Below, piece after piece: positions 1 to 8,849 of a stretch of 64,000 nt of DNA; within the stretch, counting starts at the first letter, position 1, and every line of letters starts with the position of its first letter. The translations under genes were made by a program, and so were the position numbers. This DNA is from Bacillota bacterium. GTDB lineage: Bacteria > Bacillota > Clostridia > Lachnospirales > Lachnospiraceae. Under the pieces are notes generated by a model, which ran no database searches, was not told where the DNA came from, and was given only the letters and a program-made list of their open reading frames with translations. The DNA lies in NCBI GenBank assembly GCA_023391695.1, contig JAEWAK010000012.1, positions 1 through 64,000 of the forward strand, read 5' to 3'.

Positions 1-655
1 CCTTTAAGTGCAAGAATTGCTGGGGAGAAAACTTCCCTCTTGATAGAGAGCGAAGTTTCTCATAGGATGTAGAATTCATTCGAGCTATCTTTTCAGCAGA
101 GCCATAGTTCTCAAGAAGATACAAAGCGGTCTTAGATAATCGCTCATGAAAGAATGGTTTAAATTCAGGGAAGGTGTGATCCAGTACATTTGTAATCTTC
201 ACAAGGTAGAAGGAACGCTGTCTTACGAGACGGCCACGTAAACGGGTTAGTGACTTTAAGGAATAAGCGTGGTAAAATCCTTTTGAATGGGGTTTGTACT
301 CGACAGCCATTAACCAACGAGCTATTGATTCGCAGTCAACAGAGTCGGTTTTGGTTCGCCTTAGAGAAGTGGATTTCTTGTATTCCTTGATGAGAAGTGG
401 ATTAATTTCCATGAAGCTGTGGTTGGCGTTTTCAAGGAAGAGTTCAAGATTGAGGGCATAGTGGGCTGTTGATTCAAACCCTATTCTTATATCTTGTGGA
501 TTGGAGAAGGAATAAAAAATAGTGAGCAGCTGTTCAAAACCTGCCTTGTCATTTCTAACAGTAAACTTTGAAACAACCTTTTGATCAGCAGCTGATATAA
601 TGCAGCAATCATGTTTGTACTTGGAAATATCAATACCAACAAAGTAAATGGACAT
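1..655 (-). CDS. IS110-family transposase, 3' part cut by window edge
   Basis: The minus strand is open from an ATG at 653-655 to the window edge, with an AGGAGG ribosome binding site just upstream. The start MSIYFVGIDISKYKHDCCII carries the Asp of the RuvC-like DEDD catalytic domain of IS110 transposases (GIDISK), and the segment SLRRTKTDSVDCESIARWL is the matching conserved DEDD-family block. About 218 residues are visible; the C-terminal Tnp_IS116/IS110 region with the catalytic Ser lies outside the window. No stop or frameshift was seen, so the copy may be intact. IS110 elements move by a seekRNA/bridge-RNA-guided mechanism and lack classical inverted repeats. Confidence 0.9.
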   Translation of the reverse strand, partial: MSIYFVGIDISKYKHDCCIISAADQKVVSKFTVRNDKAGFEQLLTIFYSFSNPQDIRIGFESTAHYALNLELFLENANHSFMEINPLLIKEYKKSTSLRRTKTDSVDCESIARWLMAVEYKPHSKGFYHAYSLKSLTRLRGRLVRQRSFYLVKITNVLDHTFPEFKPFFHERLSKTALYLLENYGSAEKIARMNSTSYEKLRSLSRGKFSPQQFLHLK

Positions 656-1000
656 AGAGTTATACCTCCTGATATGTATTTTGGCACTGTTGTCTTCCAC
701 AGAGAATCCGGCTGTGTAATCACGTAAATAGAAACGTCAGGCGTTAACAAACTGATAAACAGTAATAGACGAAAAGCTGTGGTCTGAGTCACCTCGGAAC
801 AGTCAAAGCTGTAAAAAAATAGATACAGATCCACAGTGCCTTTTCAAAATATATCAGAGATGGATTAAAATGCCCAGAGAATCTGGGAGAAAGGAAAAAT
901 CCAATTACCATCTGAGATAATTGGATTATACGAGATAAAAATGATGCCGCTTGAATCTGGAACCCCCTTGGAGTTGGCTTGTTTTTCAAAAACTTAAGCT
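656..1000 (-). mobile_element. Noncoding upstream end of the IS110 element (possible bridge RNA locus)
   Basis: About 345 bases between the transposase start and the TIR gene contain no credible gene. In IS110-group elements the long noncoding end before the transposase encodes the guide RNA. On the minus strand there are similar segments around 890 and 710 (CAGATTCTCTGGG and CGGATTCTCTGTGG) and a TATAAT-like box near 930, which fit a structured RNA. The outer end near 940-975 carries GATGCCGCTTGAA, which recurs at about 2674. The exact boundary of the element cannot be fixed from one copy. Confidence 0.4.
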
Positions 1001-1028
1001 TATATTGATTAATTATGTGAATTCCTAT

Positions 1029-1919
1029 TTAACTATACTTCTCTATCATGTTTATAATATGGTTATAATTATCTATGTAGCATTGAATTAGAAAACAATA
1101 TTCTTTCATATTTAGATTATTCAAATCACTCTCATCCTCGTAAAATATGTTGTTAGTATTAAAGGCTAATAAAAGACTAATTACCTCTTTCTTCTTATCA
1201 ATATCAGAAAAAGAACACTCTGTCTCTCTAATAAAGGCAACGTATGAATTTGCCATTGCTGACCATATAACAAATTCATGGTCGTAATCTAGGTCTCTAG
1301 CAAAATTAATAAGCATTTCTTGATATTCTGTATTAATTACATCGCTAAACAATTCAGCAATCAACCTTGTCGCAATTACCATATGTGTTGGTAAAGTCTC
1401 GTGACGTACTGGTGATTCTTTTAATTTTTGAAAAGGTATTTCTTTTATTTCCATATTAGCTCTGCTCTTATATATCTCAACTCCTATTTTTAAAAGAAGT
1501 TGAGAATTTAAGATGTCTGGACGTATTACCTGCATGATTTTTTCAATCATTTTGTCTATAGATTCTTCTGTAGTTAGTGACATGATATCCGATAAATATA
1601 GACTATGCCTTTGTATCTCATTTTTACTAATACCATACCATATAGGCAAAATAACCCTTTTCCCATTAATTTGTTTAGATATTAAGCTTTTCAATTCATA
1701 ATCAGCCCATTTCTTTTCAAAAAATTTAGGACTTAAAACAATAATTCCATAGTTTGATTCAATCAATCCTTTATCAATGGATTCTGTAAGACTATCTCCT
1801 ATTTTTAATTCAAATTCATCATACCAGACCTTTACACCATATTCACGTAATTTTTTTGCTAATGGCTTTACGAAACTTTCTTTATCCTCTGAGGCGTGCG
1901 AAATAAAAACATCCCACAT
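1029..1919 (-). CDS. TIR-domain protein with uncharacterised C-terminal domain
   Basis: 296 aa. Start chosen at 1919 because GGAGGG lies directly upstream; an in-frame upstream ATG lacks this. Residues 1-130 form a TIR domain: MWDVFISHAS is box 1, VWYDEFELKIGDS follows, and SPKFFEKKWADYELKSL holds Glu75 at the position of the catalytic glutamate of bacterial TIR NADases. The remaining 165 residues are helical and I do not recognise them. There is no signal peptide or membrane segment. Bacterial TIR proteins often act in antiphage defence by NAD degradation or as signal-producing partners; that role here is inference, supported by the neighbouring IS and the AlbA_2/ATPase gene. AT content is higher than in the neighbouring housekeeping genes. 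Confidence 0.85.
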   Translation of the reverse strand: MWDVFISHASEDKESFVKPLAKKLREYGVKVWYDEFELKIGDSLTESIDKGLIESNYGIIVLSPKFFEKKWADYELKSLISKQINGKRVILPIWYGISKNEIQRHSLYLSDIMSLTTEESIDKMIEKIMQVIRPDILNSQLLLKIGVEIYKSRANMEIKEIPFQKLKESPVRHETLPTHMVIATRLIAELFSDVINTEYQEMLINFARDLDYDHEFVIWSAMANSYVAFIRETECSFSDIDKKKEVISLLLAFNTNNIFYEDESDLNNLNMKEYCFLIQCYIDNYNHIINMIEKYS

Positions 1920-2100
1920 TTTCTTATCCCTCCTTCCGTATATTATTCTCATATTTTATACCAATATCAATATATATCATTCATATTTATAGAATAGTTA
2001 TTAAATTTCATAGCTAAAGCAATTATAAAATCTTGTCTAAGAAATACTATATGTTTCGTTTCAAATATGTCAAAGGAAAATCGAAGCATTGCATAATGTC

Positions 2101-2275
2101 TTAATATTTCGAACATGCTTCTTTTGCTATATGTTCAGAAATTTCAGCAATAGCTGCAAGCGCCTTCTTCCTTTTTTGCTCTAGTAAATTGATTATATAA
2201 GGCAACAGCTTCATCACCAACACTTTCCATTCTTTTCCCAAATACATTTTCTAATATAATTTGTTTAATCATCAT
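2101..2275 (-). pseudogene. Small frameshifted gene, unknown function
   Basis: A minus-strand reading frame begins at 2275 (MMIKQIILENVFGKRMESVG...) after a weak AAAGGA site and stops early, but a shift of one base continues sensibly as LLEQKRKKALAAIAEISEHI and ends at 2101. The total length is 175 bases, not a multiple of three, as expected for one indel. The joined product would be about 57 residues, helical and charged. I do not recognise a family. It could instead be two unrelated short frames. Confidence 0.35.
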
Positions 2276-2431
2276 TTTTCCTTTTTTAAATAGAATATAA
2301 TATATTATTTACCTAATGGTTTAATTTGTCAATAAACTCTTTATTACCTCAATATAAAGGCTCAAGAATTAATAGTTTAAGAGCTTTATAAGTTTGTTTC
2401 ATTTATTATAATCCACTATACTTTTTCGAGC

Positions 2432-2706
2432 TAATAAAACGCACGTTTCCTCATACCTTGAACGATCAAAAAGATGCCAATTAAAAACAGTATCTAAGTT
2501 CTGTTATTTTATTAAAATATCTAAAACACAGTGAAATTTTATTTTTACTGTTTAGAAGACAAACTACAGTAAAATGTACCCATTTACAATTTACATGAGT
2601 GCATTACAAAATAATTTATTTGATTTTATTAAGTATGCAAACTGTTTCTGTATGCCTTGAACAGTCAAAAAAGATGCCGCTTGAACCTGGTGCGGCCTTG
2701 GCAGCA
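2432..2706. repeat. Diverged copies of a short dispersed repeat
   Basis: CCTTGAACGATCAAAAAGAT (about 2457) and CCTTGAACAGTCAAAAAAGA (about 2656) are near copies followed in both by TGCC. The second continues with GCCGCTTGAACCTGG, which matches GCCGCTTGAATCTGG at about 948 beside the IS110 end. The stretch 2276-2766 is otherwise AT-rich and has no supported gene. It may be remnants of transposon ends or a target repeat of the IS. Confidence 0.4.
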
Positions 2707-2766
2707 AGGTATATTTCAGACAACAAGCTTTGGCTTTATCAACGCTGTAATATAGCGACAATAGTT

Positions 2767-3476
2767 TCAGATTTTTTCTTTCTCTGTAATGGAGAGCGCA
2801 GTTTCTCTCTTTTTGGATTTAGCGTCCGAATCTGCGCCATGACTTAAAAGGAATTCGGCAATTTCAGCATGGCCATAATAAGCGACATACATCAGAGCTG
2901 TATAACCATCCTTTGCTACTTCGTTAATTAGTGCACCCGCTGAAAATAGCAGTTCTACATTTTCTATTACACCACTTATGCACGCTGATATAAGAGGGCT
3001 GATTCCCTTGTTATTTTTGGTATTAACTGCTGCTTCATATTCCAACAATATTTTGATACATTCGGTTTTGCCCTGTTCGCTGCCTAATGTAAGGCCGTCA
3101 TTTTATATCTATCTGTAATGTCGGGATTTACTCCATTCTTCAACAAAAAGCGTAACATTTCCACATATCCCCATATTAGCAGGTGTAAAAAATGCTGTTT
3201 GCTGATAACCACCACTGCTTTTATGGTTCAAATCCACCTCTGACTGAATCACAAGTTCCAATACTTCAATATTATCCTGTCTGGCGGCATAATCTAATAC
3301 GGTTTCCCCAATCTTATCCTCTATATTCACATCTATGTTTTGTAACAAAGACGTTTTACCAAATCAGCGTCATTAATCAATGCCGCAAGTATGAGCGGTG
3401 TTCTTCCAAACTCATCCTGCGTATTTATTTCACTTTTTAACAAGTCTTGAATAGCTTCTTTTATATTTTCATTCAT
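2767..3476 (-). pseudogene. Ankyrin-repeat protein, broken by several frameshifts
   Basis: The minus strand starts at 3476 with MNENIKEAIQDLLKSEINTQ followed by ankyrin-like DEFGRTPLILAALINDADLV. It then jumps frame to NIDVNIEDKIGETVLDYAAR and again to a frame ending GISPLISACISGVIENVELL and DGYTALMYVAYYGHAEIAEF. At least three frame changes, plus a stop after TALH near 3085, separate the ankyrin units, so no full-length product can be made. Roughly six ankyrin repeats of about 33 residues can be pieced together. Intact homologues are protein-interaction modules, often in toxin/immunity or mobile loci. The decay fits the IS-rich neighbourhood. Confidence 0.75.
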
Positions 3477-3774
3477 GTATCTCCAAAGTCTGTTTTCTCA
3501 GTTATCGTCTATCCCCGAAAGTAAGGAATTTCAATCATTTCCCTTCTAAAACACGCAAACATCTTTGCTTCAAAAAGCTATGGGAACATTGCTTTTCCCA
3601 GCTTTTCCTCGAAAGCAGACAAATGCTCTCACAATGTGCTGAGGAATTGAAAAAGATTCTCAGAAGATACAGTTGTGCCTTGGTGGAAAAGTTATCAATA
3701 TTACAAAATCGGATAAAGTTTGAAATTTGAAGGTACTCTTTGTGTCTCTGTATACAGTTAAGCTGTATATCTCT

Positions 3775-5199
3775 TTAATCATTTCCATCTATCCATTCAT
3801 CTTTTCCAACACTTCCCAAAATGTATTCATATTTGAAGGCATTTACATATTTTTCCTTTAATTGAATATACCCTGCACTCCGAAGCCTTTGTAACGATTT
3901 CTTGACTAAATTAATGTCTGCTTCTCCACTTGCCTCTCGAACCTGCCTATTAGTTATACTTCTGTTTGGTTTTTCTCTAAATAAATCCCTTATTACCTGT
4001 TCTAAAGTAGCAATTTTGGTATGCTTTATTACTATTACAACAGCGTTTTCTGTCTCTATAATTTCCGGAGGCACTAATCCAACTTGATGTAATTCATTTT
4101 TAACAGTATTCAAGCCCTCTCCAATATCATGATTGGGTGGATCCGGTAGCTTATGAAGCATACGGACTATATTGGGATTCCGAGAATATCTTTCTTCATA
4201 TATATTTGCGATAGTGATAAACCCTGGTAGCTTTCCTGGACTCTTGATTTCTATTCTATTATCATAAATGATAACATGTATATCATCACTTAAGCTATAG
4301 TCTCGATGAATAATGGCATTAACCAATACCTCTTTAATTGCTATCGTTGGGTATTTACTTTTTTTGTACTTCCCATCTATATTATATAATGTGTCTTCTA
4401 ACATATTATCTATAGCAATTAGAGTTTTATTTATTAATTCCTCCAAACACCCATTAATTGTTATAGGCATGGAATCTAAAAATCTCCTATCATATTCCGC
4501 ACTTGTGGTTCTCATTCTATACAACTTAATCCCACATCGCGTATCTAATGTTGCCTGAGGCTCCTCATCAAATAGCAAAACACCACCGACATTTGGATAT
4601 AGCTTTCCCTCAACATCTTCAACAAGTCTTTGCTTTTTTAAAAAATTTTCTGGTAACAAATTAGTCTGAATTTTTTCCATGTAATTTTGTAAATGTCTTG
4701 AATCAAATAATTCATTTATATCTGCATGCTTCACTATTTGCTTTTCATATTGATAGCTCCCTTTTGCATACCCCAATGCTAGTATTTTTTCTCCCTTAAT
4801 TTCCTTTTTATTTGCATTCACTCGAATAAAACATTTGTTTTGGGCAGTAAAATGCACTTTTGAACTTTTAGGAATAAATATATGTAATACATAGCCTTTA
4901 TCTTCAAAATCAATATATTCGATGTCAAGATTCTCTATTGATGGGATAGTCTGTTCTAATAATGTTTCCAAAATATCATTAGCATCTTCTATTTTATTAA
5001 AGCCATTAATTCTTTCTACTTTACACTTTTCATCTTCGATACCAATATACAATTCTCCCCCATCTGTATTTGCAAAAGCCACAAAGCTTTCTTGTAATTT
5101 TGCAGGCGTAATCAGTTTACTTTTAAAATCCAAAAAATGATCTTCCTGTTTTCTAAGTAATTCTTCCCCTTCATTTATAGTTGCTTTTCTTCTATTCAT
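3775..5199 (-). CDS. AlbA_2 (Schlafen-type) domain protein with GHKL ATPase-like module
   Basis: 474 aa. Start taken at 5199, preceded by AAGGAGAG; an upstream in-frame ATG at 5223 has no site. Residues about 12-130 are an AlbA_2 domain: HFLDFKSKL, then AFANTDGGELYIGIEDE. The middle holds a HATPase_c_4-like segment with AIKEVLVNAIIHRDYS, then VIIYDNRIEIKSPGKLPG and GEGLNTVKNEL. The C-terminus is a winged helix (NRQVREASGEADINLVKKSLQRLRSAGYI; shown as motif region about 410-450). This architecture was long annotated as RecG-like transcriptional regulator; some members take part in phage defence or nucleic-acid sensing. With a TIR gene nearby, a defence role is possible but not shown. Confidence 0.85.
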   Translation of the reverse strand: MNRRKATINEGEELLRKQEDHFLDFKSKLITPAKLQESFVAFANTDGGELYIGIEDEKCKVERINGFNKIEDANDILETLLEQTIPSIENLDIEYIDFEDKGYVLHIFIPKSSKVHFTAQNKCFIRVNANKKEIKGEKILALGYAKGSYQYEKQIVKHADINELFDSRHLQNYMEKIQTNLLPENFLKKQRLVEDVEGKLYPNVGGVLLFDEEPQATLDTRCGIKLYRMRTTSAEYDRRFLDSMPITINGCLEELINKTLIAIDNMLEDTLYNIDGKYKKSKYPTIAIKEVLVNAIIHRDYSLSDDIHVIIYDNRIEIKSPGKLPGFITIANIYEERYSRNPNIVRMLHKLPDPPNHDIGEGLNTVKNELHQVGLVPPEIIETENAVVIVIKHTKIATLEQVIRDLFREKPNRSITNRQVREASGEADINLVKKSLQRLRSAGYIQLKEKYVNAFKYEYILGSVGKDEWIDGND

Positions 5200-5250
5200 T
5201 TTTCCTACTCTCCTTATTTGCATATTAAATGATATTACTATAAACCTTCT

Positions 5251-6669
5251 TCATTTTCGACACAATTCAACACAAACTTCGCAGTGTTTAGTTCCCGGAA
5301 ACATATCCACCGGAATCACTCTTTCCACCTTATACTTATTCTTAACCAAGTAGCTCAGATCCCTCTCCAAAGTCTCCGGATTACAGGATATATACACAAT
5401 CTTCGCAGGAGCCAGGGCACAAAGAGATTTAAGGAATTTCTCATCGCTTCCAGCTCTGGGGGGATCCATAAAAACTACGCCGGCGGATTCACCCTGTGCT
5501 GCCAACTGGCTCATGAATTCCCCGGCATCTTTGCTGTAGAAATCCACGTTGGTAATTTTGTTTCTTATGGCATTGGTATTGGCATCACGGACCGCATCCG
5601 GATTTAATTCCACACCGATGATCTTTTTGGCATGTTCACTGGCAATAAGGGATATCGTACCAATACCGCAGTAAGCGTCTATGACGGTTTCCTTTCCCGT
5701 AAGGCCGGCCAGTTCGATTGCCTTGCCATATAGGATCTCTGTCTGGACCGGATTCACCTGATAGAAAGATTTTGGAGAAATACGGAATGTTTTACCGCAT
5801 AAACTGTCTTCAATATAACCTGTTCCGTATATAACCTGTTCCTTTTCTCCTAATACCATGCTTGTCCGCTTATCATTCACATTTATGACAATGGTGGCAA
5901 TCTCCGGGTGCTGTTTTAACAGGGCTTTGATAAAATTATTTTTGGATGGAAGTATGGGTGAGGAAAGCACTAATACAACCATGATCTGTCCGCTGCGGAA
6001 GCCTTTGCGGATCAGAACATGACGGAGCAGTCCGTAGCCCGTATCCTCATCATAGGTCTTTATCTTAAAGGATTTTAACATCCCCCGGATTGTTCCAATG
6101 ATGGCATCTGCCTGTTGGTCTTCTATCATACAGCTTTCAACCGGAACTACCCTGTGGGTTCCGGCTTCATAAACTCCGGAAATGGGATTGCCCTTTCTGT
6201 CATGATCAAAGACGGCATGTACTTTATTCCGGTAATGGTAGGGATTCTCCATGCCGATAATTGGTTCCACTTTGGCAAATTTGCCAAGAAGCCCCTCCAC
6301 CAGCTTCTGTTTTGTCCTGAGCTGGTGCTCATAACTCATGTCCAGTAACTGACAGCCTCCGCATTTTTTTGCTGCCGGACAGACGGAATGTTTATTGTTC
6401 GAGGGCTTTTGTTTTTTATATTTATCCGGGCCTTTTACATTCCGGGTTGCTTCATAACTCTGCACTTTTTCATTTCGGATTGCTTTATAACCCTGCGCTT
6501 TTTCATTCTGGTTTTCTTTATAACTCTGCACTTTTTCATTCCGGTTTACTTTATAACTCTGCTTTTTTTCATTCCGGTTTGCTTCATATCCCTGCGCTTT
6601 CCCATTCTTACCTGGTTTATTACCGCCCTGCAGCTTTTTATCCCTCTTTATCTCATTGTTTACTGGCAT
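5251..6669 (-). CDS. rlmD: 23S rRNA (uracil-5-)-methyltransferase, RlmD/RlmCD type
   Basis: 472 aa. Start at 6669, one base after the stop of the upstream radical SAM gene, with AAGGAG inside that gene's last codons, so translation is probably coupled. Residues 23-78 are five 11-residue repeats. Cys97, Cys103 and Cys106 (CPAAKKCGGC) form the 4Fe-4S cluster with a later Cys. The SAM-dependent methyltransferase core has QVNPVQTEILY, VIDAYCGIGTISL, the MDPPRAGSD motif and VYISCNPETL with the nucleophilic Cys. It methylates uridine C5 in 23S rRNA. A TRAM domain is not evident; the repeat region occupies its place. Confidence 0.93.
   Translation of the reverse strand: MPVNNEIKRDKKLQGGNKPGKNGKAQGYEANRNEKKQSYKVNRNEKVQSYKENQNEKAQGYKAIRNEKVQSYEATRNVKGPDKYKKQKPSNNKHSVCPAAKKCGGCQLLDMSYEHQLRTKQKLVEGLLGKFAKVEPIIGMENPYHYRNKVHAVFDHDRKGNPISGVYEAGTHRVVPVESCMIEDQQADAIIGTIRGMLKSFKIKTYDEDTGYGLLRHVLIRKGFRSGQIMVVLVLSSPILPSKNNFIKALLKQHPEIATIVINVNDKRTSMVLGEKEQVIYGTGYIEDSLCGKTFRISPKSFYQVNPVQTEILYGKAIELAGLTGKETVIDAYCGIGTISLIASEHAKKIIGVELNPDAVRDANTNAIRNKITNVDFYSKDAGEFMSQLAAQGESAGVVFMDPPRAGSDEKFLKSLCALAPAKIVYISCNPETLERDLSYLVKNKYKVERVIPVDMFPGTKHCEVCVELCRK
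6436..6603 (-). repeat. 33-bp in-frame tandem repeat in rlmD
   Basis: Five units of 33 bases encode 11-residue repeats of the form EKxQSYKxNRN (for example EKKQSYKVNRN, EKVQSYKENQN, EKAQGYKAIRN). The units differ at both silent and coding positions, so the array is not freshly amplified. The encoded segment is basic and probably disordered, suited to rRNA binding. Confidence 0.85.
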
Positions 6670-6670
6670 A

Positions 6671-7573
6671 TTAAACTCCTTCTTCACTAAATTCCGGGAT
6701 AAAACTTTCCGATGCTGTTTCTCCCTCCTGGATAAAACCATTTTCCACACCTAAATACAGTGCGTAATCCACCAGCTCGTCATATTCTTCTGCGGTTATT
6801 TTCCGGTTTATTTCCGGGTATGGTTCCACATGGGGGAGCGGGGTATACTGGTTCATGATACTGATATATATTTTATCGCCAAAGGTATCCTGCAAATATT
6901 CCAGGATATCCTTTGAGTCCTTCAGATACCCGGGCAGAGTCAAATGCCTGACAATGACACCTCTGGTCATGATTCCGTCATGATCAAAAACAGGCCTTCC
7001 TGTCTGGCGGACCATCTCACTGATTGCTTCGGAAGCATACTGAAAATAATTTTCCGCATTGGAATATTTTTTACTGATTTCTTCTGACATATATTTTAAA
7101 TCCGGCAGATAGATATCCACATAACCCTGAAGCAGTTTTATGGTTTCAGCCTTCTCATATCCGCTGGAATTATAAACAATGGGCAGATGCAGACCTTTTC
7201 TTTTCGCTATCCTGACAGCCTCCAGGATCTGGGGCACATAATGACTTGGCGTAACCAGATTAATATTATTAGCACCCTTTTCCTGAAGCTCCATAAAAAT
7301 GTCCGACAGGCGTTCTAAAGTAATTATCCTGCCGGTCAGACCTTTCGCTATTGTTTGATTCTGACAGTAAACGCAGCCTAAGGCACAGCCGGAGAAGAAC
7401 ACGGTTCCCGAACCCTTTTCACCTGAGATGCAGGGTTCTTCCCACATATGAAGCGCAGCACGTGCCACCATAAGTTCACCGCTTGCCCCGCAACTTCCTG
7501 TCTGTCCCCGGGTACGGTCCGCATGGCAGTTTCTCGGACATAAGGTACAGTCTTCCAGTAAATGTTTATCCAT
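6671..7573 (-). CDS. Radical SAM protein, PflX family (pyruvate-formate-lyase-activating-like)
   Basis: 300 aa, with a CX3CX2C radical SAM cluster at Cys63, Cys67 and Cys70 (SGCALGCVYC). A second cysteine set lies at Cys9, 12, 16 and 28 (CTLCPRNC...CG), typical of the PflX/COG1313 family. SAM-binding strands include NINLVTPSHYVPQ and PIVYNSSGYE. These proteins resemble glycyl-radical activases, but the substrate is usually unknown. It shares a transcript with rlmD, which follows after one base. No glycyl radical enzyme is nearby, so the target must be elsewhere. Confidence 0.88.
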   Translation of the reverse strand: MDKHLLEDCTLCPRNCHADRTRGQTGSCGASGELMVARAALHMWEEPCISGEKGSGTVFFSGCALGCVYCQNQTIAKGLTGRIITLERLSDIFMELQEKGANNINLVTPSHYVPQILEAVRIAKRKGLHLPIVYNSSGYEKAETIKLLQGYVDIYLPDLKYMSEEISKKYSNAENYFQYASEAISEMVRQTGRPVFDHDGIMTRGVIVRHLTLPGYLKDSKDILEYLQDTFGDKIYISIMNQYTPLPHVEPYPEINRKITAEEYDELVDYALYLGVENGFIQEGETASESFIPEFSEEGV

Positions 7574-8036
7574 TAATATCTATCCTTTAACTTTCTTATT
7601 ACAGTTATTTTAAATTAACCTCCATCATTTTACCTTAATTATATAAAAAATACAAATATTATATACAACAAAATACCGATTCCATATACAACCGCCGATT
7701 GCTTTTCTGATCAGAGTTCATAAGCCTTCATAATGCTCAAGCAATTTCCTTCACCATTTGAACCAGATCGGTACCGATTCCCTGATTTTCTCTTAGGCTG
7801 TCCAGAACATAATTTCGCACTCTCTATCCTTTATCCTTTATCCGGTAGTTTACCAATCCAGCCAGTAATCTCCTAAGAGTAATGATGGCAAGAAAGATTT
7901 TTATCGAATGAAAGCCTGGCAACCCCCGGCACTGACCCACTGTCACTTCACCGGTTGATTTCCATACACCAGGAGTCCATACCCGCCTGACAGAATTCCG
8001 GACACAATCTACGCCCCGATAAATATCTTATGTAAT
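7574..8036. other. Intergenic, no gene seen
   Basis: 463 bases between the PflX-like gene and the ArsR-like regulator. I find no supported reading frame, no strong terminator and no recognised RNA. Short AT-rich start (7600-7680) could hold the promoter of the PflX-like/rlmD operon. Confidence 0.5.
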
Positions 8037-8633
8037 TTATTTCTCCGAATCCTCCTCCGCATTATATAAAATAATGGCATATTCCCAGGGCGACCGGTCA
8101 GGGGCAGGTACGGAATGAGCTTCAATATATTCCGTAACCAGTTTCATAAGCTCTTTGGAATCCTGATTCGTCAGGTGGACAACACCCGTCATAATATCTC
8201 CCAATTGCTGCAGGACATCTATGTCCGGGTTCTCATACCGGCTCATAATTTTTTTCTTTTGGTACAAAAAGCCGTCAAATGTCCGGGATATTCTATCCTG
8301 CATCAATACGTCTTTCTGTAGTATAGTATCATTCGTATGCTCCAGGCCAATCTGCACGGCTGCATAAGTCGGCTTATAGAAACTGGCGGTAATTCCGTTG
8401 ATCAGTTCCGTATGATCCAACTCTATCAGCCCCAGTGACATGAGCTTCTTAATATGATGCTGGACACCGGAAGCGGATATACCCAGTTTATCCGCCAGCA
8501 TCTTCGGAGTCATCGGCGCTTTTGCTATATCCAGCTGACGGATCAGCTGCTGCCTTACCGGATTCATATAAATTTCCAGTTCTTTTTTCGTAGTAAGCTT
8601 TACTTTTTTCGTAATAAGTTTTACTTTTTTCAT
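8037..8633 (-). CDS. ArsR-like winged-helix transcriptional regulator
   Basis: 198 aa. Residues about 20-90 are a winged helix: MNPVRQQLIRQLDIAKAPMT, then KMLADKLGISASGVQHHIKK as the recognition region and LGLIELDHTELING as the wing. The C-terminal half (about 100-198) is helical and may bind a ligand or partner. The first 17 residues, MKKVKLITKKVKLTTKK, come from a 21-base duplication in the DNA (8590-8633), unusual for the family, whose members normally begin close to the ELEIYMNPVRQ segment. Upstream GAAGGT can serve as ribosome binding site. Its target genes are not obvious; the nearest neighbours are an HD-GYP gene and rlmD. Confidence 0.8.
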   Translation of the reverse strand: MKKVKLITKKVKLTTKKELEIYMNPVRQQLIRQLDIAKAPMTPKMLADKLGISASGVQHHIKKLMSLGLIELDHTELINGITASFYKPTYAAVQIGLEHTNDTILQKDVLMQDRISRTFDGFLYQKKKIMSRYENPDIDVLQQLGDIMTGVVHLTNQDSKELMKLVTEYIEAHSVPAPDRSPWEYAIILYNAEEDSEK

Positions 8634-8849
8634 GTATACTTACCTTCATTTCATATATTCTAATCCTTACACAAATTACAACATTACGTACTGTGTAACG
8701 TCAAGGGTAAAATTAAATCTCATTCCTGGTTTTTGTATCAGACTTACTGTAATTTAAGGCGATATTAGATAGAAATTAATCCGGGTTTGCTTCCAGTATG
8801 AAACGTATTATGGTAATAAAATAATTATTTTCAATTCAATTTTGACGGG

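Noticed and set aside
487..989. Frames of 115 and 66 codons upstream of the IS110 transposase
   Set aside because: The 115-codon frame runs across the transposase start in another frame and both lie in the noncoding end of the IS.
6369..6690. Plus-strand frames with repeated FFIPVYFITL-like and HSGLLYNSALF-like units
   Set aside because: They are the antisense of the rlmD repeat region.
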